DNA of 64,000 nt from Thalassotalea algicola. Lineage in GTDB: Bacteria; Pseudomonadota; Gammaproteobacteria; Enterobacterales; Alteromonadaceae. Below, piece after piece: positions 36,202 through 45,304 of this stretch. The stretch is from NCBI RefSeq assembly GCF_012932965.1, contig NZ_JABBXH010000006.1:1-64000 (forward strand), in the 5' to 3' direction. The notes below the pieces were generated by a model that had not been told where the DNA came from, searched no databases, and saw nothing but the letters and a program-made list of their open reading frames with translations. The number at the start of each line of letters is the position of its first letter. Within the stretch, counting starts at the first letter, position 1. The translations under genes and the position numbers were made by a program.

Positions 36202-37212
36202 TTAGCGCTGATCTTTATCGAGAATACTTTTACACATGCCAACAATCCCATTAACTGTTTTTCGATTAAAGGCATTTAGCGTGTAAAGCGGCTGAGAGCT
36301 GCTCATCCATTCTTTTTTATAGGCATCGTTGCCAGTAAGAAAATCCACTTTGTTAACGCCATCTTTATCTATGACATAGTTAAACATATCGGCTGTTAGA
36401 ATAGAGCCAACACTTTGGTTTTCATAGGTAGGCGTATGGGCAAGTTTGAAAATAGACGCCACACCGTTTGAAACAAACCACATTTGAGCAGCAACAGGCA
36501 CTTCACCTTTATACACAAAACCCATACGCAATTGGTTTAACTGACTAAATTTCTTAGCTATTTCATCGATAAAGGCAGGAAAAGGCTCATTAACTTTCCA
36601 ACTTTTAAAGTAAACTAGATGAAAGTCTAACAATGCTTTTACTAAGTTATCTCCATGATGAATGACAGTATGAAATTCACCGGCTTTGACTAATTTTTCT
36701 CGCTTACGTCGTATGGTATTTTTTAATTTGCTTGGTCGTTTAGCCCAATAATCATCTACGCTTTTGATGTTATCCTCATACCAATTAACTGAACATTGGT
36801 GACTGGCAACGAAAAAACCGATTTTTTCAAGCGCTTCACGACACTTATCCAACTCTGAAGAAATCATTGGCGTAAATTCGATTTGGGCAAATTGATGCAA
36901 AAAACGTTGAAAATGATTAAAGCACGCTGCGTAATTATCAGCTTCGTTATTTGAAACCATTTGGAAAAATGGTGTATAAAAATTACTTAAGCCAACAAGT
37001 TTTCTATTTAAAAAGCACGTTTTCTTCGGGCTGTTAATAATTTGAACAGGTAAATAGCTTTGCTCTAGTGTATGCAATATTCGAACTGATTTATCACCAA
37101 AACACACATAACGATAAAACGCCTCGTACCATTCTATAGACTGCCAGCAACAGTTGGAGTAAGTTACTCCATTTTGGCACAATACGTTTTGCGTTAGCTC
37201 TCTAAATATCAC
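36202..37212 (-). CDS. GNAT/FemAB-like acyltransferase
   Basis: This 336-residue protein has two-lobed GNAT (FemAB/BioF2-like) character. The central PSKLKNTIRRKREKLVKAGEF resembles the basic helix that follows the acceptor site in FemAB-type proteins. Near the C-terminus GEVPVAAQMWFVSNGVASIFKLAH and KVDFLTGNDAYKKEWM are the acyl-donor fold strands. It would transfer an acyl or aminoacyl group to a sugar amine. The start overlaps the stop of the next gene upstream by 4 bases (ATGA), so the two GNAT-like proteins are translated together and may form a pair. Confidence 0.75.
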   Translation of the reverse strand: MIFRELTQNVLCQNGVTYSNCCWQSIEWYEAFYRYVCFGDKSVRILHTLEQSYLPVQIINSPKKTCFLNRKLVGLSNFYTPFFQMVSNNEADNYAACFNHFQRFLHQFAQIEFTPMISSELDKCREALEKIGFFVASHQCSVNWYEDNIKSVDDYWAKRPSKLKNTIRRKREKLVKAGEFHTVIHHGDNLVKALLDFHLVYFKSWKVNEPFPAFIDEIAKKFSQLNQLRMGFVYKGEVPVAAQMWFVSNGVASIFKLAHTPTYENQSVGSILTADMFNYVIDKDGVNKVDFLTGNDAYKKEWMSSSQPLYTLNAFNRKTVNGIVGMCKSILDKDQR

Positions 37213-38243
37213 GCCTTTCTCACCTTAAAACGCACCTTTTTTATTGTCGATACTAAAGCATCTAACCACTTATAACGATATAGTGTTGCATTTAGCATTG
37301 TGCGCTGTTCTGAACTCCAATCAACTTGATCTCGATTAGCGTTAGTGTAAAAGTCAATCGTGTTCGTCAGTTTATGATCGAAAATATACTTAACTAGGTG
37401 ATACAGCAGTACTTTCCCGACAGCAAATCGTTTATAACTTTCCTCGTAAGTTGTTTTTAAAATGACCAAAATATCTTGATTAAATAAACACAGCCTACTC
37501 GCAACGATATTGCCACCAAGCTTCAACTCAATAACAAGCGCATTTTTGTCCTTCGCGAAATCCTTCATCAGTTCACGATAAAATGCTCCTTGTGTATTTC
37601 CTGGGTGTAACGCTGTACCTATCTTCCCCTTCCAGCCTCGGCTTTCAATCATGCCGTACCTATCAACACCATCACTCACATCTTGAACCAAAGAATAAAT
37701 ATCTACCGTTAAAGTGCCTTGCTCTTTATCTATCCGATTGTGATATCTACGCATATTTTTTTTGAGTACTTTTATACGTTTTTCCCAATAACTATCAAAA
37801 TTTCCTTGTACTTCAATAGTAATATTAGTTGCTGCAATGCTTACAGCATGTTCAGGCAATGCTTCAATTAAAATTTTGTGCTCTCTAGGATCGAGTGAGT
37901 GCATATCAATCTGATATACAAAATCAGGCAACAATGAAAATAAGCCTTTTAGCTGTAGCCGTTCTCCTGCTAATACCACCACTAAAGCTGCCTGCGCTTG
38001 GCTAGGCTTAAAAATTCGCCACTTTCCCTTTCTACAAGGTTCAAGTAACATCAAAGCAATGATGTCATTCTGCGTATTAGTTGCCTTGGCAACAAAGATG
38101 TTTGCAGGAAAATATTTAGCGATTTTCTGAACAAATAAGTGGTGCAACATAGGATTATTGTTATGAGCCTTTTCAGCTAGCTGCTGCCAATCTTGCCATA
38201 AATCGCCATCATAATTATCTAAATTGCTCACTTGCCATTCCAT
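37209..38243 (-). CDS. GNAT/FemAB-like acyltransferase, second copy
   Basis: This 344-residue protein has the same family character as its neighbour, but the sequence is quite different. It carries the basic segment KRIKVLKKNMRRYHNRIDKEQG, the strand KLGGNIVASRLCLFNQDILVILKTTYEESYKRFAVGKVLLYHLV typical of the FemAB-like CoA- or tRNA-dependent fold (described here by its key features), and IDFYTNANRDQVDW near the end. Both genes lie between the ACP and the aminotransferase-like gene. I infer amide formation on a polysaccharide amino sugar, with the donor possibly the ACP. Confidence 0.75.
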   Translation of the reverse strand: MEWQVSNLDNYDGDLWQDWQQLAEKAHNNNPMLHHLFVQKIAKYFPANIFVAKATNTQNDIIALMLLEPCRKGKWRIFKPSQAQAALVVVLAGERLQLKGLFSLLPDFVYQIDMHSLDPREHKILIEALPEHAVSIAATNITIEVQGNFDSYWEKRIKVLKKNMRRYHNRIDKEQGTLTVDIYSLVQDVSDGVDRYGMIESRGWKGKIGTALHPGNTQGAFYRELMKDFAKDKNALVIELKLGGNIVASRLCLFNQDILVILKTTYEESYKRFAVGKVLLYHLVKYIFDHKLTNTIDFYTNANRDQVDWSSEQRTMLNATLYRYKWLDALVSTIKKVRFKVRKA

Positions 38244-38247
38244 GTAA

Positions 38248-39306
38248 TCAGCCTCGCTTAGCTTTTTTTATGATAGATATGATGCAATTTAAATCTTCTC
38301 GAGTCAGTGATTGATGGACAGGCAGCTGGATAAGCGAATCACGAAATTTTTGACTAACTTCACAGCTCGTAGGTGCTAGCTCTTCCCATCGATAAATCTG
38401 CAATCCTTGTTTTCTAATATCGTCAAATGAAGCTGCATCATTTAGCTTAAAGGGCAAAACGTAAGGAACGATATCGTCAGGTAACGATGGGAAAACTACT
38501 TCACCTAGCCCACTTTCAACGAGACGTTCAGCCAGATATTGATAATTTTCACGACGCTTTTGCTTGTTCGCCTGATGGGAGTAGGCTGAAATAACGGCTT
38601 TGTCACTGCCTACTACGTTTTTAGAAATGCGACGCATAGAAAAATAGCGAAATGTAGAAAGAGGGTCTTTAATACCAAGCTTATTTTTTACTTTACGAAA
38701 AAAGCTTAGTACTCGTTCAAATGTTACACTGGGCAAATTATCAATAAAATTTTGTACCTCACTTTTGTTCTGAAAAGCATCAGTAACCAATAGCTCTGCT
38801 CCCGTCTTTACGGGTAAAAATTTAACAATGCTAGTAATAGCCGCCTTGCCATAAACTTTACCTGTATACATAGCATGAGCGAGATCTTCAATTAAAACAG
38901 TGTTCTTTTGCTGGCATATTTCCGCAAGCTTTTGTACGCCACAATCAAAGCCAAAATAACGAATATTTATCACTACATCACCAGCTTTTAATTCCTGTTC
39001 CAACTGTGAAAAATCAGGGTTAAGCTCTTCAGTTATCGAATAAAAATTGACTTGCTTGCCTGCAGCTAAAAACGGTTCAACCAATGCAGGGCAATGATAA
39101 GCGGGACACCAAACTTTGTTTGCGCTAATACTTTTAGCTAGTACATATAAAGCACTTCGACCACGATCTAAATGCCAATGCTTACTCACCCCCTGGGGGA
39201 AAACACGTGGAACACTCTCGCTTAAGTGCTGACTAGATGGTAACCCAAATATTGTCGGGGCTGGATAATTTCGAGCATCAGCTAACGGTTTTGAGAATTC
39301 AATCAA
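38248..39306 (-). CDS. DegT/DnrJ/EryC1-like PLP aminotransferase
   Basis: This 352-residue protein has fold type I PLP enzyme features: a substrate loop near GRSALYVLAKS, the cofactor aspartate region TVLIEDLAHAMYTGK, and a candidate Schiff-base lysine in IVKFLPVKTGAELLV (the place of SFHxTKxxTTGEGG in classic members). The deviation from the classic lysine motif shows a divergent subgroup. It is expected to make an amino sugar, or an amino compound that is loaded on the ACP. It is packed between the deacetylase (2 bases) and the GNAT pair (4 bases). Confidence 0.75.
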   Translation of the reverse strand: MIEFSKPLADARNYPAPTIFGLPSSQHLSESVPRVFPQGVSKHWHLDRGRSALYVLAKSISANKVWCPAYHCPALVEPFLAAGKQVNFYSITEELNPDFSQLEQELKAGDVVINIRYFGFDCGVQKLAEICQQKNTVLIEDLAHAMYTGKVYGKAAITSIVKFLPVKTGAELLVTDAFQNKSEVQNFIDNLPSVTFERVLSFFRKVKNKLGIKDPLSTFRYFSMRRISKNVVGSDKAVISAYSHQANKQKRRENYQYLAERLVESGLGEVVFPSLPDDIVPYVLPFKLNDAASFDDIRKQGLQIYRWEELAPTSCEVSQKFRDSLIQLPVHQSLTREDLNCIISIIKKAKRG

Positions 39307-39308
39307 TG

Positions 39309-40253
39309 TTAAATTCCCAGCTGATTTCTGGTCAATCTTAAATGAAATTTAGTAGGTGTTCGATCCCATGGTGTAAAGCGATTCAGTTGCAACATATCAC
39401 TTTCAGGTGTTGATATACCCCAACGAGTTGATACTGCATAGTTATAACTAGCTTGCTTTACTTGCTCAACAGTTTCTTCGGTGTAGTCATTATTTGGCTG
39501 TCCATTTGGATAGGCAAAGCCTGCTACTGATTGACCAATCCACTCTTCAATTGTTTGTTTCGACTCTTCAATTTGTTGCTTTTGTTCGTTTACCGTTTGA
39601 GATTTTAAAATAGGGTGATCAACTGTATGGGCACCAATTTCAACACCCGCTTCAGCGAGCTCCTTAACTTGTGCAGGTGTCATCATTTTTGCTGGTGACT
39701 CTTCAACATGATTAGCTTTATATAAGCGGTCAACTATTCGTTGTCGTTCTTGATAGTCTTTATGCTTAATCATTGGAATAAGCTTTTTGACCAGTTGATT
39801 TCGAGCTTGCCAGTTGCCTAAGTTTTCGATACTTAAATTAAGTACTGATAAATCAATTGTTGAAAGTGTTTGATTACCAACCAAGTCGATAAGGCGGTCG
39901 TTCCACATATTACCACCTTCAGAAAACCGAGTCGCGACAAATACCGTTGCAGGAATATCAAACTCTTTCAAGATTGGTAACGCCACCTCTAAGTTATTAA
40001 GGTAACCATCATCGAAAGTTACACATACCGAATTAGCTGGTAAGTTACCTTCTTTCAATAACCTCGTTGCTTGACTTAGCGACAGAGGGTTGTAATGGTC
40101 ACGTAGCAGTTTCATCTGCCAGCGAAATCTTACTTTATCTGGCTCAGAAGGATGCATAGGTTCAGCTTGTTCAAGCACCTGATGATAAATAAGAATACTG
40201 AGTTTGTTTTTACTACCAAGTCTACCTAGTAGTTTACAAATACTATGCAACAT
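39309..40253 (-). CDS. polysaccharide deacetylase family protein
   Basis: This 314-residue protein starts at the ATG at 40253 (AGCAGG before it); a GTG at 40271 is in frame and would overlap the upstream gene more. It has NodB homology with ILIYHQVL, the catalytic VCVTFDDGYLNN, the metal site EIGAHTVDHPILKS and the GFAYPNGQPN motif. There is no clear signal peptide, so it may act at the inner face or on a lipid-linked unit. It overlaps the end of the asparagine-synthase-like gene by 11 bases. It differs from the XrtA-core deacetylase at 59966 (TVDVEDYF type). Confidence 0.85.
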   Translation of the reverse strand: MLHSICKLLGRLGSKNKLSILIYHQVLEQAEPMHPSEPDKVRFRWQMKLLRDHYNPLSLSQATRLLKEGNLPANSVCVTFDDGYLNNLEVALPILKEFDIPATVFVATRFSEGGNMWNDRLIDLVGNQTLSTIDLSVLNLSIENLGNWQARNQLVKKLIPMIKHKDYQERQRIVDRLYKANHVEESPAKMMTPAQVKELAEAGVEIGAHTVDHPILKSQTVNEQKQQIEESKQTIEEWIGQSVAGFAYPNGQPNNDYTEETVEQVKQASYNYAVSTRWGISTPESDMLQLNRFTPWDRTPTKFHLRLTRNQLGI

Positions 40254-42027
40254 CGACCTGCTCTTCACCACCGACCGGTTGTTCTTGTATGTCCTTACCC
40301 TGAAACCACAGTTCTAAAATGACCATGATCCAGATAAGTTCTCCGTAATAACCCGCATGTACGCTTTGATGGGATTCCAGTGCTTGGTCAATCAGAGAAG
40401 GTTTTACGATATTTCGGGTTTTGAAAGCGTTTAAGCAATCCATTGTCAGCGTTTTTAGTTGCTCATTTTCTTTCATCCAAACACCGAATGGTAAACCAAA
40501 GCCATGCTTACTCTTTGTTAAGGTATCATCGGCTAAAAACCCTTTGCAGGCACGTTTATAGAAATCTCGCAGCTTACTTCCTGGCAATTTTACTTCTGAT
40601 GGAATTGTACAGCTAAAGTCAACAACCGACTTTTCAAGCAGCGGATATTCAACATTTACACCGGCCATTTCGCACATTTTACTTACCTTAACTAAGTCGT
40701 TGTCTGCAAGTGTGAATTTCCAATCAAGATAAAGCATTTTGTGAACAGAGTCGTCATCACGGCATTCTTTGTACCTATCTTGCTGTTGCATTAAAGGCGC
40801 TTGCGTATCAACTTCTTGCAAAAAAGTTTCATCAAACATATTGTCAGCACCAAACTGATTGATGAAATTATAGGTTTCTAAACGCCCTGGCAGTGGGACA
40901 TCCGCTTGTGATATATAGCTTGCAACTTTCTTAGCCACTGGTAATTTACCAATAAAATCATTAACAAATACGCCTCGCGCAACACTTTGTACTAATGATG
41001 GAGTTTGGGCAAACACTTCAAATACTTTTTGTTTGGCATAGCGTCCATTTCCAGCAAAAAGCTCATCGCCTCCATCACCAGCTAATAACGTATCAACGCC
41101 ATTTTCCTTAGCGAATTTAGCACAGAAATAGGCAGCCATAGCAGAAGAGTTACCAAACGGTTCTTCAAAATATTGTGCCACATTAGTGAAGCCTTCAACT
41201 GCGTCTTCTGGGGTTAAATACAAGACTTGATGGTCTGTATTGAAATGTTTAGCAGTTATTTCAGCATATGGCGTTTCATCATAGGCATCGACTTTGAAGC
41301 CAATAGAAAAAGTTTTTGCGTTTTCTTGCTGATTTGCCAGCATCCCTGCAACAGTAGAGCTGTCTAAACCACCACTTAAGAATGCACCACAGTTCTGTGT
41401 TGAACATTGCTCAACACCTTGTGCGATAACATCTAAACATTCTGCTTCTGCTTGACCACCATCTGCTAAGGTTTTACTAAATTCAGGGTTATATAAGTTT
41501 TGCTTAACCGGTGTTTTATCCGCAACGAATGTCAATCTACAGGCTGGTTCTAGTTTTTTACATTCTTGATAAATAGTGAGAGGCGCTGGTATACAGTGAA
41601 AATAAAAATAATTGTAGATACCTTGCTTAGATATCGTACAAACCGTCGCTTTATTGCCCTCTATTAAATCAAGAGAATCTGACAAATATAAACCTGTCGA
41701 TTGCTGACTATAAAAAAATGGCTGAATGCTCATATGATCATTAACTACAGCTAATGATTGAGATGATTGGTCAAAACAGGCGATACAGAACTTGCCACTA
41801 AAACTCGAATATAGGCTATCTAAGCTCGCTGACTGTTTTATTTTATCCGCCAGTTGCTGAGCATTGGCGCTTTCATTGTCAACGAGTAAACGTCCCCAGA
41901 CAAAAACAGCTAGCGCTTCATCTTCATAGTGTTGATATTGCGCTTTAGAAGCTACGTAGACAGGTGCACAATCTTGTCTTTCGATTGTGAAATGCTGTAC
42001 GCTGGCTGTTGAACCCATCATGTTCAT
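40243..42027 (-). CDS. asparagine synthase-like protein lacking the N-terminal cysteine
   Basis: This protein has about 594 residues from the ATG at 42027; an ATG at 42057 is in frame and the true start is uncertain. The C-terminal domain is a good ATP-pyrophosphatase amide synthetase (AFLSGGLDSSTVAG, then LLAGDGGDELFAGNGRY). The N-terminal domain keeps the Ntn-glutaminase shape (FVWGRLLVDNE, FSGKFCIACFDQ, IQPFFYSQQ) but has no Cys at position 2, so it cannot take ammonia from glutamine in the usual way. It probably amidates or joins a carboxylate using free ammonia or another amine, for example a sugar amine or an ACP-linked group. It belongs to the minus-strand module 33-43 kb. Confidence 0.85.
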   Translation of the reverse strand: MNMMGSTASVQHFTIERQDCAPVYVASKAQYQHYEDEALAVFVWGRLLVDNESANAQQLADKIKQSASLDSLYSSFSGKFCIACFDQSSQSLAVVNDHMSIQPFFYSQQSTGLYLSDSLDLIEGNKATVCTISKQGIYNYFYFHCIPAPLTIYQECKKLEPACRLTFVADKTPVKQNLYNPEFSKTLADGGQAEAECLDVIAQGVEQCSTQNCGAFLSGGLDSSTVAGMLANQQENAKTFSIGFKVDAYDETPYAEITAKHFNTDHQVLYLTPEDAVEGFTNVAQYFEEPFGNSSAMAAYFCAKFAKENGVDTLLAGDGGDELFAGNGRYAKQKVFEVFAQTPSLVQSVARGVFVNDFIGKLPVAKKVASYISQADVPLPGRLETYNFINQFGADNMFDETFLQEVDTQAPLMQQQDRYKECRDDDSVHKMLYLDWKFTLADNDLVKVSKMCEMAGVNVEYPLLEKSVVDFSCTIPSEVKLPGSKLRDFYKRACKGFLADDTLTKSKHGFGLPFGVWMKENEQLKTLTMDCLNAFKTRNIVKPSLIDQALESHQSVHAGYYGELIWIMVILELWFQGKDIQEQPVGGEEQVDVA

Positions 42028-42110
42028 AAAATTATTTTCTCTCTTCCTTGGGGGCATTATATTACTTTATTCAGCCCTCTTAGCAAAGCTGTCGATATAC
42101 TTGCTGACGG

Positions 42111-43400
42111 TTAATTTCTAGTTTTTTGTGAACTGACTACTGTATTTAAAGTTTCTTCTAATTTATACGCTTGGCTTTGACGTGAATAACTATCAAGTTC
42201 GTCTGAATTTAACAACTGAACTTCGCCACTTTGTAACGTTTGATAAAAGTTAATAATCGCTGTTTTAATTGCTTGCTGATCATCCAGTGCTGCAATGTAG
42301 CTATTGCCAGCTTTATCGAGTAGCTGGCCTGTATCACCTTCAATAGGCGTAAGAGCAAGCACTGGTTTTTGAGCTCTTATATATTCATAAGCTTTGGCAG
42401 GGATTTGATAATTACAATTTGCTGCCTGCAGTAGCAATAAGCCATCTACTGCCATCATTTCTTTTAACGCATCTTTATAGGGAACAGTCGGCTCTAGTGA
42501 CACCAAGTCTTCCACACCATAGTGAATAAGTTTGCTTCGGTGAATGCCATCATGCCCAGTAGCTCTTAATTTAAAAATGATGTCTCTCGCAGATAGCACA
42601 CCTTCTTTTTTTAACTCCGACAATGCAGCAAAAAAATGGCTTGGATCGCGTTCATAAGGATAAATAAGACCACTATGCAAAACTGTTAATGGTTTATCGA
42701 CAGCCGATATTTGCTGCTCACTAGCGTCAAGTCCGTCGAAAATCACTTTGTCATAACCATTTGGTACAATTTGCCAGAAATCTTTGGAAGTTTCAGGAAA
42801 CCTTTCTTGATACAGTATTTGCGCTCCTGGACAGGTAATCATCACCTTATCGCAGTGTTTCACCATTTTACGTTCAATCCATTGAAACCATTTCTTCTTA
42901 GTTTGATTAGCAGGGTAATTACTCTGAGCCATTGGATCTCTCAAATCTGCTACCCATGGCACACCTGTTATTTTATGTAACAAGTAAGCAATAAAATGAG
43001 CCGACGCTATAGGGTAAGTAGAAACCATTACATTAGGGCGCTCTTTAATAATTGAAATTAGGCCAGATATTACTCCACCTACAATCCAACTTTGCCAATT
43101 ATCAGGGAGTGACATTCCGCCCCAATATTTTCCTTTTAAAGAAAAGTGTTTAGCGACATTTCGCGCAAACCCCCTGACAACCTTGATATTTTTAGGAATA
43201 AATGACAACTGCTCTGGAGACCATTTATCATAGGCTTTTAACGATACTGTTAACACCCTAACTTGCCAACCATGCTCTGCTAAATGCCTTGTAAATGCCA
43301 AAGTTCTGTGTACACCACTACTACCAAGTACTGGCGGGTAGTGGTAGGCGATGTATAGCAAACTTGATTTTTCCAAATGTCTAATCCTTTGTTTCTTCAC
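42111..43400 (-). CDS. glycosyltransferase family 4
   Basis: This 429-residue GT-B fold enzyme has N-terminal AYHYPPVLGSSGVHRTLAFTRHL (glycine-rich acceptor loop), MVSTYPIASAHFIAYLLH, VADLRDPMA, and the C-terminal donor lobe (TVLHSGLIYPYERDP, IPAKAYEYIRAQKPVLALTP). It transfers a nucleotide-activated sugar to the growing lipid-linked repeat unit in the cytosol. It is the first gene of the module downstream (minus) of a divergent TPR gene; a promoter probably lies in 43401-43456. Confidence 0.87.
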   Translation of the reverse strand: MKKQRIRHLEKSSLLYIAYHYPPVLGSSGVHRTLAFTRHLAEHGWQVRVLTVSLKAYDKWSPEQLSFIPKNIKVVRGFARNVAKHFSLKGKYWGGMSLPDNWQSWIVGGVISGLISIIKERPNVMVSTYPIASAHFIAYLLHKITGVPWVADLRDPMAQSNYPANQTKKKWFQWIERKMVKHCDKVMITCPGAQILYQERFPETSKDFWQIVPNGYDKVIFDGLDASEQQISAVDKPLTVLHSGLIYPYERDPSHFFAALSELKKEGVLSARDIIFKLRATGHDGIHRSKLIHYGVEDLVSLEPTVPYKDALKEMMAVDGLLLLQAANCNYQIPAKAYEYIRAQKPVLALTPIEGDTGQLLDKAGNSYIAALDDQQAIKTAIINFYQTLQSGEVQLLNSDELDSYSRQSQAYKLEETLNTVVSSQKTRN

Positions 43401-43456
43401 TATATAAACAAAACTTGTATAATATCTTCTCTTCTAATAAAACGATATATTTGATT

Positions 43457-44125
43457 ATGCACTTTGCCCAAAAATCTTTCTTGATCGTAATTACGTTTTT
43501 TCTGGCCTGTTTATCAAAAAGCGCAATAGCCGTTGATAATCGAACATGTGACTTGAAAGAGTTGGATAGTAAAAAGTATGCAAGAGCTTATGGTCCTTTT
43601 GATTATACCAACTCTATTCATTATAAAGAAAAGCTACCAATAGTAGAGGTAGCCCATTTTAACAAAAACGTAGAGCGACTTGTTTCTGGAATGACGGGAT
43701 CACTAGCTGGCGATATTGGATATACTTTACATGCTTTTCCGAATCACCATAAAGCTTTGCTAGCCATGTCAAAATTACAAAAAAGATATAGCAGTGAACA
43801 TGATTTTACGGCGATATACCCAAAAAGGTACACTGCAACGTGCTATTTCAAGCGAGCAATATATTTTCAACCGAGAGATGCCGTCAGTAGAATGCTATTT
43901 GCTATTCACTTGCATCAAAGTAAAAAACTAAAACTCGCTGAACAACAATATAAAGGTGCCATAAAGATTGCCCCTAATAACCCGGAGTTTCACTACAACA
44001 TTGGATTGCTTTATGCAGATTTAGGTGATCTAGAGAAAGCAAAAGAACATGCAGAGATTGCTTATTCTCATAACTACCCGTTACCTGGCTTGGCAAACAA
44101 AATTAAAAAGCTTGAAAAAATGTAA
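43457..44125 (+). CDS. exported TPR protein
   Basis: This 222-residue protein starts at the ATG at 43457, in front of a signal peptide (KSFLIVITFFLACLSKSAIA-VD); the frame is open from 43415. The N-terminal domain has conserved strings RAYGPFDYTN, LPIVEVAHFNKNVERL, GDIGYTLHAFPNHHKALLAM, known to me from small proteins in marine polysaccharide loci. About two tetratricopeptide repeats follow (AEQQYKGAIKIAPNNPEFHYNIGLLYADLGDLEKAKEHAEIA). It is the only plus-strand gene in the 27.7-62.2 kb block. Role: probable protein-protein scaffold at the envelope, unproven. Confidence 0.8.
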   Translation: MHFAQKSFLIVITFFLACLSKSAIAVDNRTCDLKELDSKKYARAYGPFDYTNSIHYKEKLPIVEVAHFNKNVERLVSGMTGSLAGDIGYTLHAFPNHHKALLAMSKLQKRYSSEHDFTAIYPKRYTATCYFKRAIYFQPRDAVSRMLFAIHLHQSKKLKLAEQQYKGAIKIAPNNPEFHYNIGLLYADLGDLEKAKEHAEIAYSHNYPLPGLANKIKKLEKM

Positions 44126-44154
44126 TTTTCTATTTAGTGAAATAATAGACATCA

Positions 44155-45249
44155 TCATCTAATAAGAAACAACGAATTATTTAAATAATTTTTAACTGAC
44201 TTTTTAAGCCTGTATTTGTTTTTTTCTATAAGGCTACTAAGCAAATAAATAATAAACGGTATAAATAGCCAGCAAAATAGTAAATTTACTAACTGATTTG
44301 ACTCGTAAGGAACTATGATTGAAATGAAATAAAGTAAAGGCATATGCATCAAGTATAGTGAAAACGTATGGGATGATAACTCCCTTATAATTGACTCTAA
44401 CTTTTTGGTTATCATACAAAATTTTGAATTGACAGCTAAATGAAAGCTACTAAAAATGTGTATTGAAACGAAAATGGCTAAAATGTAATCAGACGCGAAC
44501 TTATCTGCAGGCTCCAGCAATACCTCGTATATTTGACTCCCTATAATATTTTGGAAAGAAGTATTTATAAATAATTGAACAGATTTAATTGAAACTGTAA
44601 TAAACCCCCCAATTGAAACTAAATAGATTAATAAAGAAGCTTTAAAAGTTAACTTTATTGCATGTAAGTTTTTGAAACAAATGACCCCAAAGAACCAAAT
44701 AGGTAAATAAAGTAAGATACTTGGGCCCATGATCAAAGCAAGTATACATAAAAAGGCTATTTTCGTTCGCCCTTTCATATACATTAATATGCCAAAAAAT
44801 GCGTAATAAAGAACTTCATATCCAAGTGACCAGTAAGGTAGATTAAGAAAGGTAGGACTGGCAATCCAACTTTGATTGGTAAAACTAAGCGCTGAGATAA
44901 TTGTCCAGACAGGGTTCTGTAATCGCTCATCTAATATAATAAAAGCTGATTTATCAATTTGTTTTCCCACATAATATAACAACACCGTAATTATTAGCGC
45001 AGGTATAGCGACAGAGTATATTCGAGAAACCCTATTAGTGACGTATTGTAAGGCACTTTCTTCTTTTTCAAATACTACATAGGCTATTACAAATCCGGAC
45101 AAAACAAAAAAAATTACAACAGCCTCATGACCGAGGCCTGAAAACTGCCACAACCATCCTCCAGAAAAACTTGGTACATGCGATATAAAAACCATAATTG
45201 CTGCACAAAATCTTAGTATATCCAGATAGATAGATAGTTGCTTATTCAT
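44155..45249 (-). CDS. acyltransferase 3 family membrane protein
   Basis: This 364-residue membrane protein of the acyltransferase 3 (OafA/NolL) family has the N-terminal catalytic pair region LRFCAAIMVFISHVPSF and GHEAVVIFFVLSGFVIAYVVF, then about ten helices. It O-acetylates (or otherwise acylates) sugars on the outer face of the inner membrane. The gene is visibly more AT-rich than the core genes, and it lies in a small block with the next gene whose composition suggests separate acquisition. It is convergent with the TPR gene (29 bases between stops). Confidence 0.87.
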   Translation of the reverse strand: MNKQLSIYLDILRFCAAIMVFISHVPSFSGGWLWQFSGLGHEAVVIFFVLSGFVIAYVVFEKEESALQYVTNRVSRIYSVAIPALIITVLLYYVGKQIDKSAFIILDERLQNPVWTIISALSFTNQSWIASPTFLNLPYWSLGYEVLYYAFFGILMYMKGRTKIAFLCILALIMGPSILLYLPIWFFGVICFKNLHAIKLTFKASLLIYLVSIGGFITVSIKSVQLFINTSFQNIIGSQIYEVLLEPADKFASDYILAIFVSIHIFSSFHLAVNSKFCMITKKLESIIRELSSHTFSLYLMHMPLLYFISIIVPYESNQLVNLLFCWLFIPFIIYLLSSLIEKNKYRLKKSVKNYLNNSLFLIR

Positions 45250-45304
45250 AAGGTTCGTTGCTACTTAAAGGTTATCCACTAAACATGTATCAATTTGAAA
45301 TACG

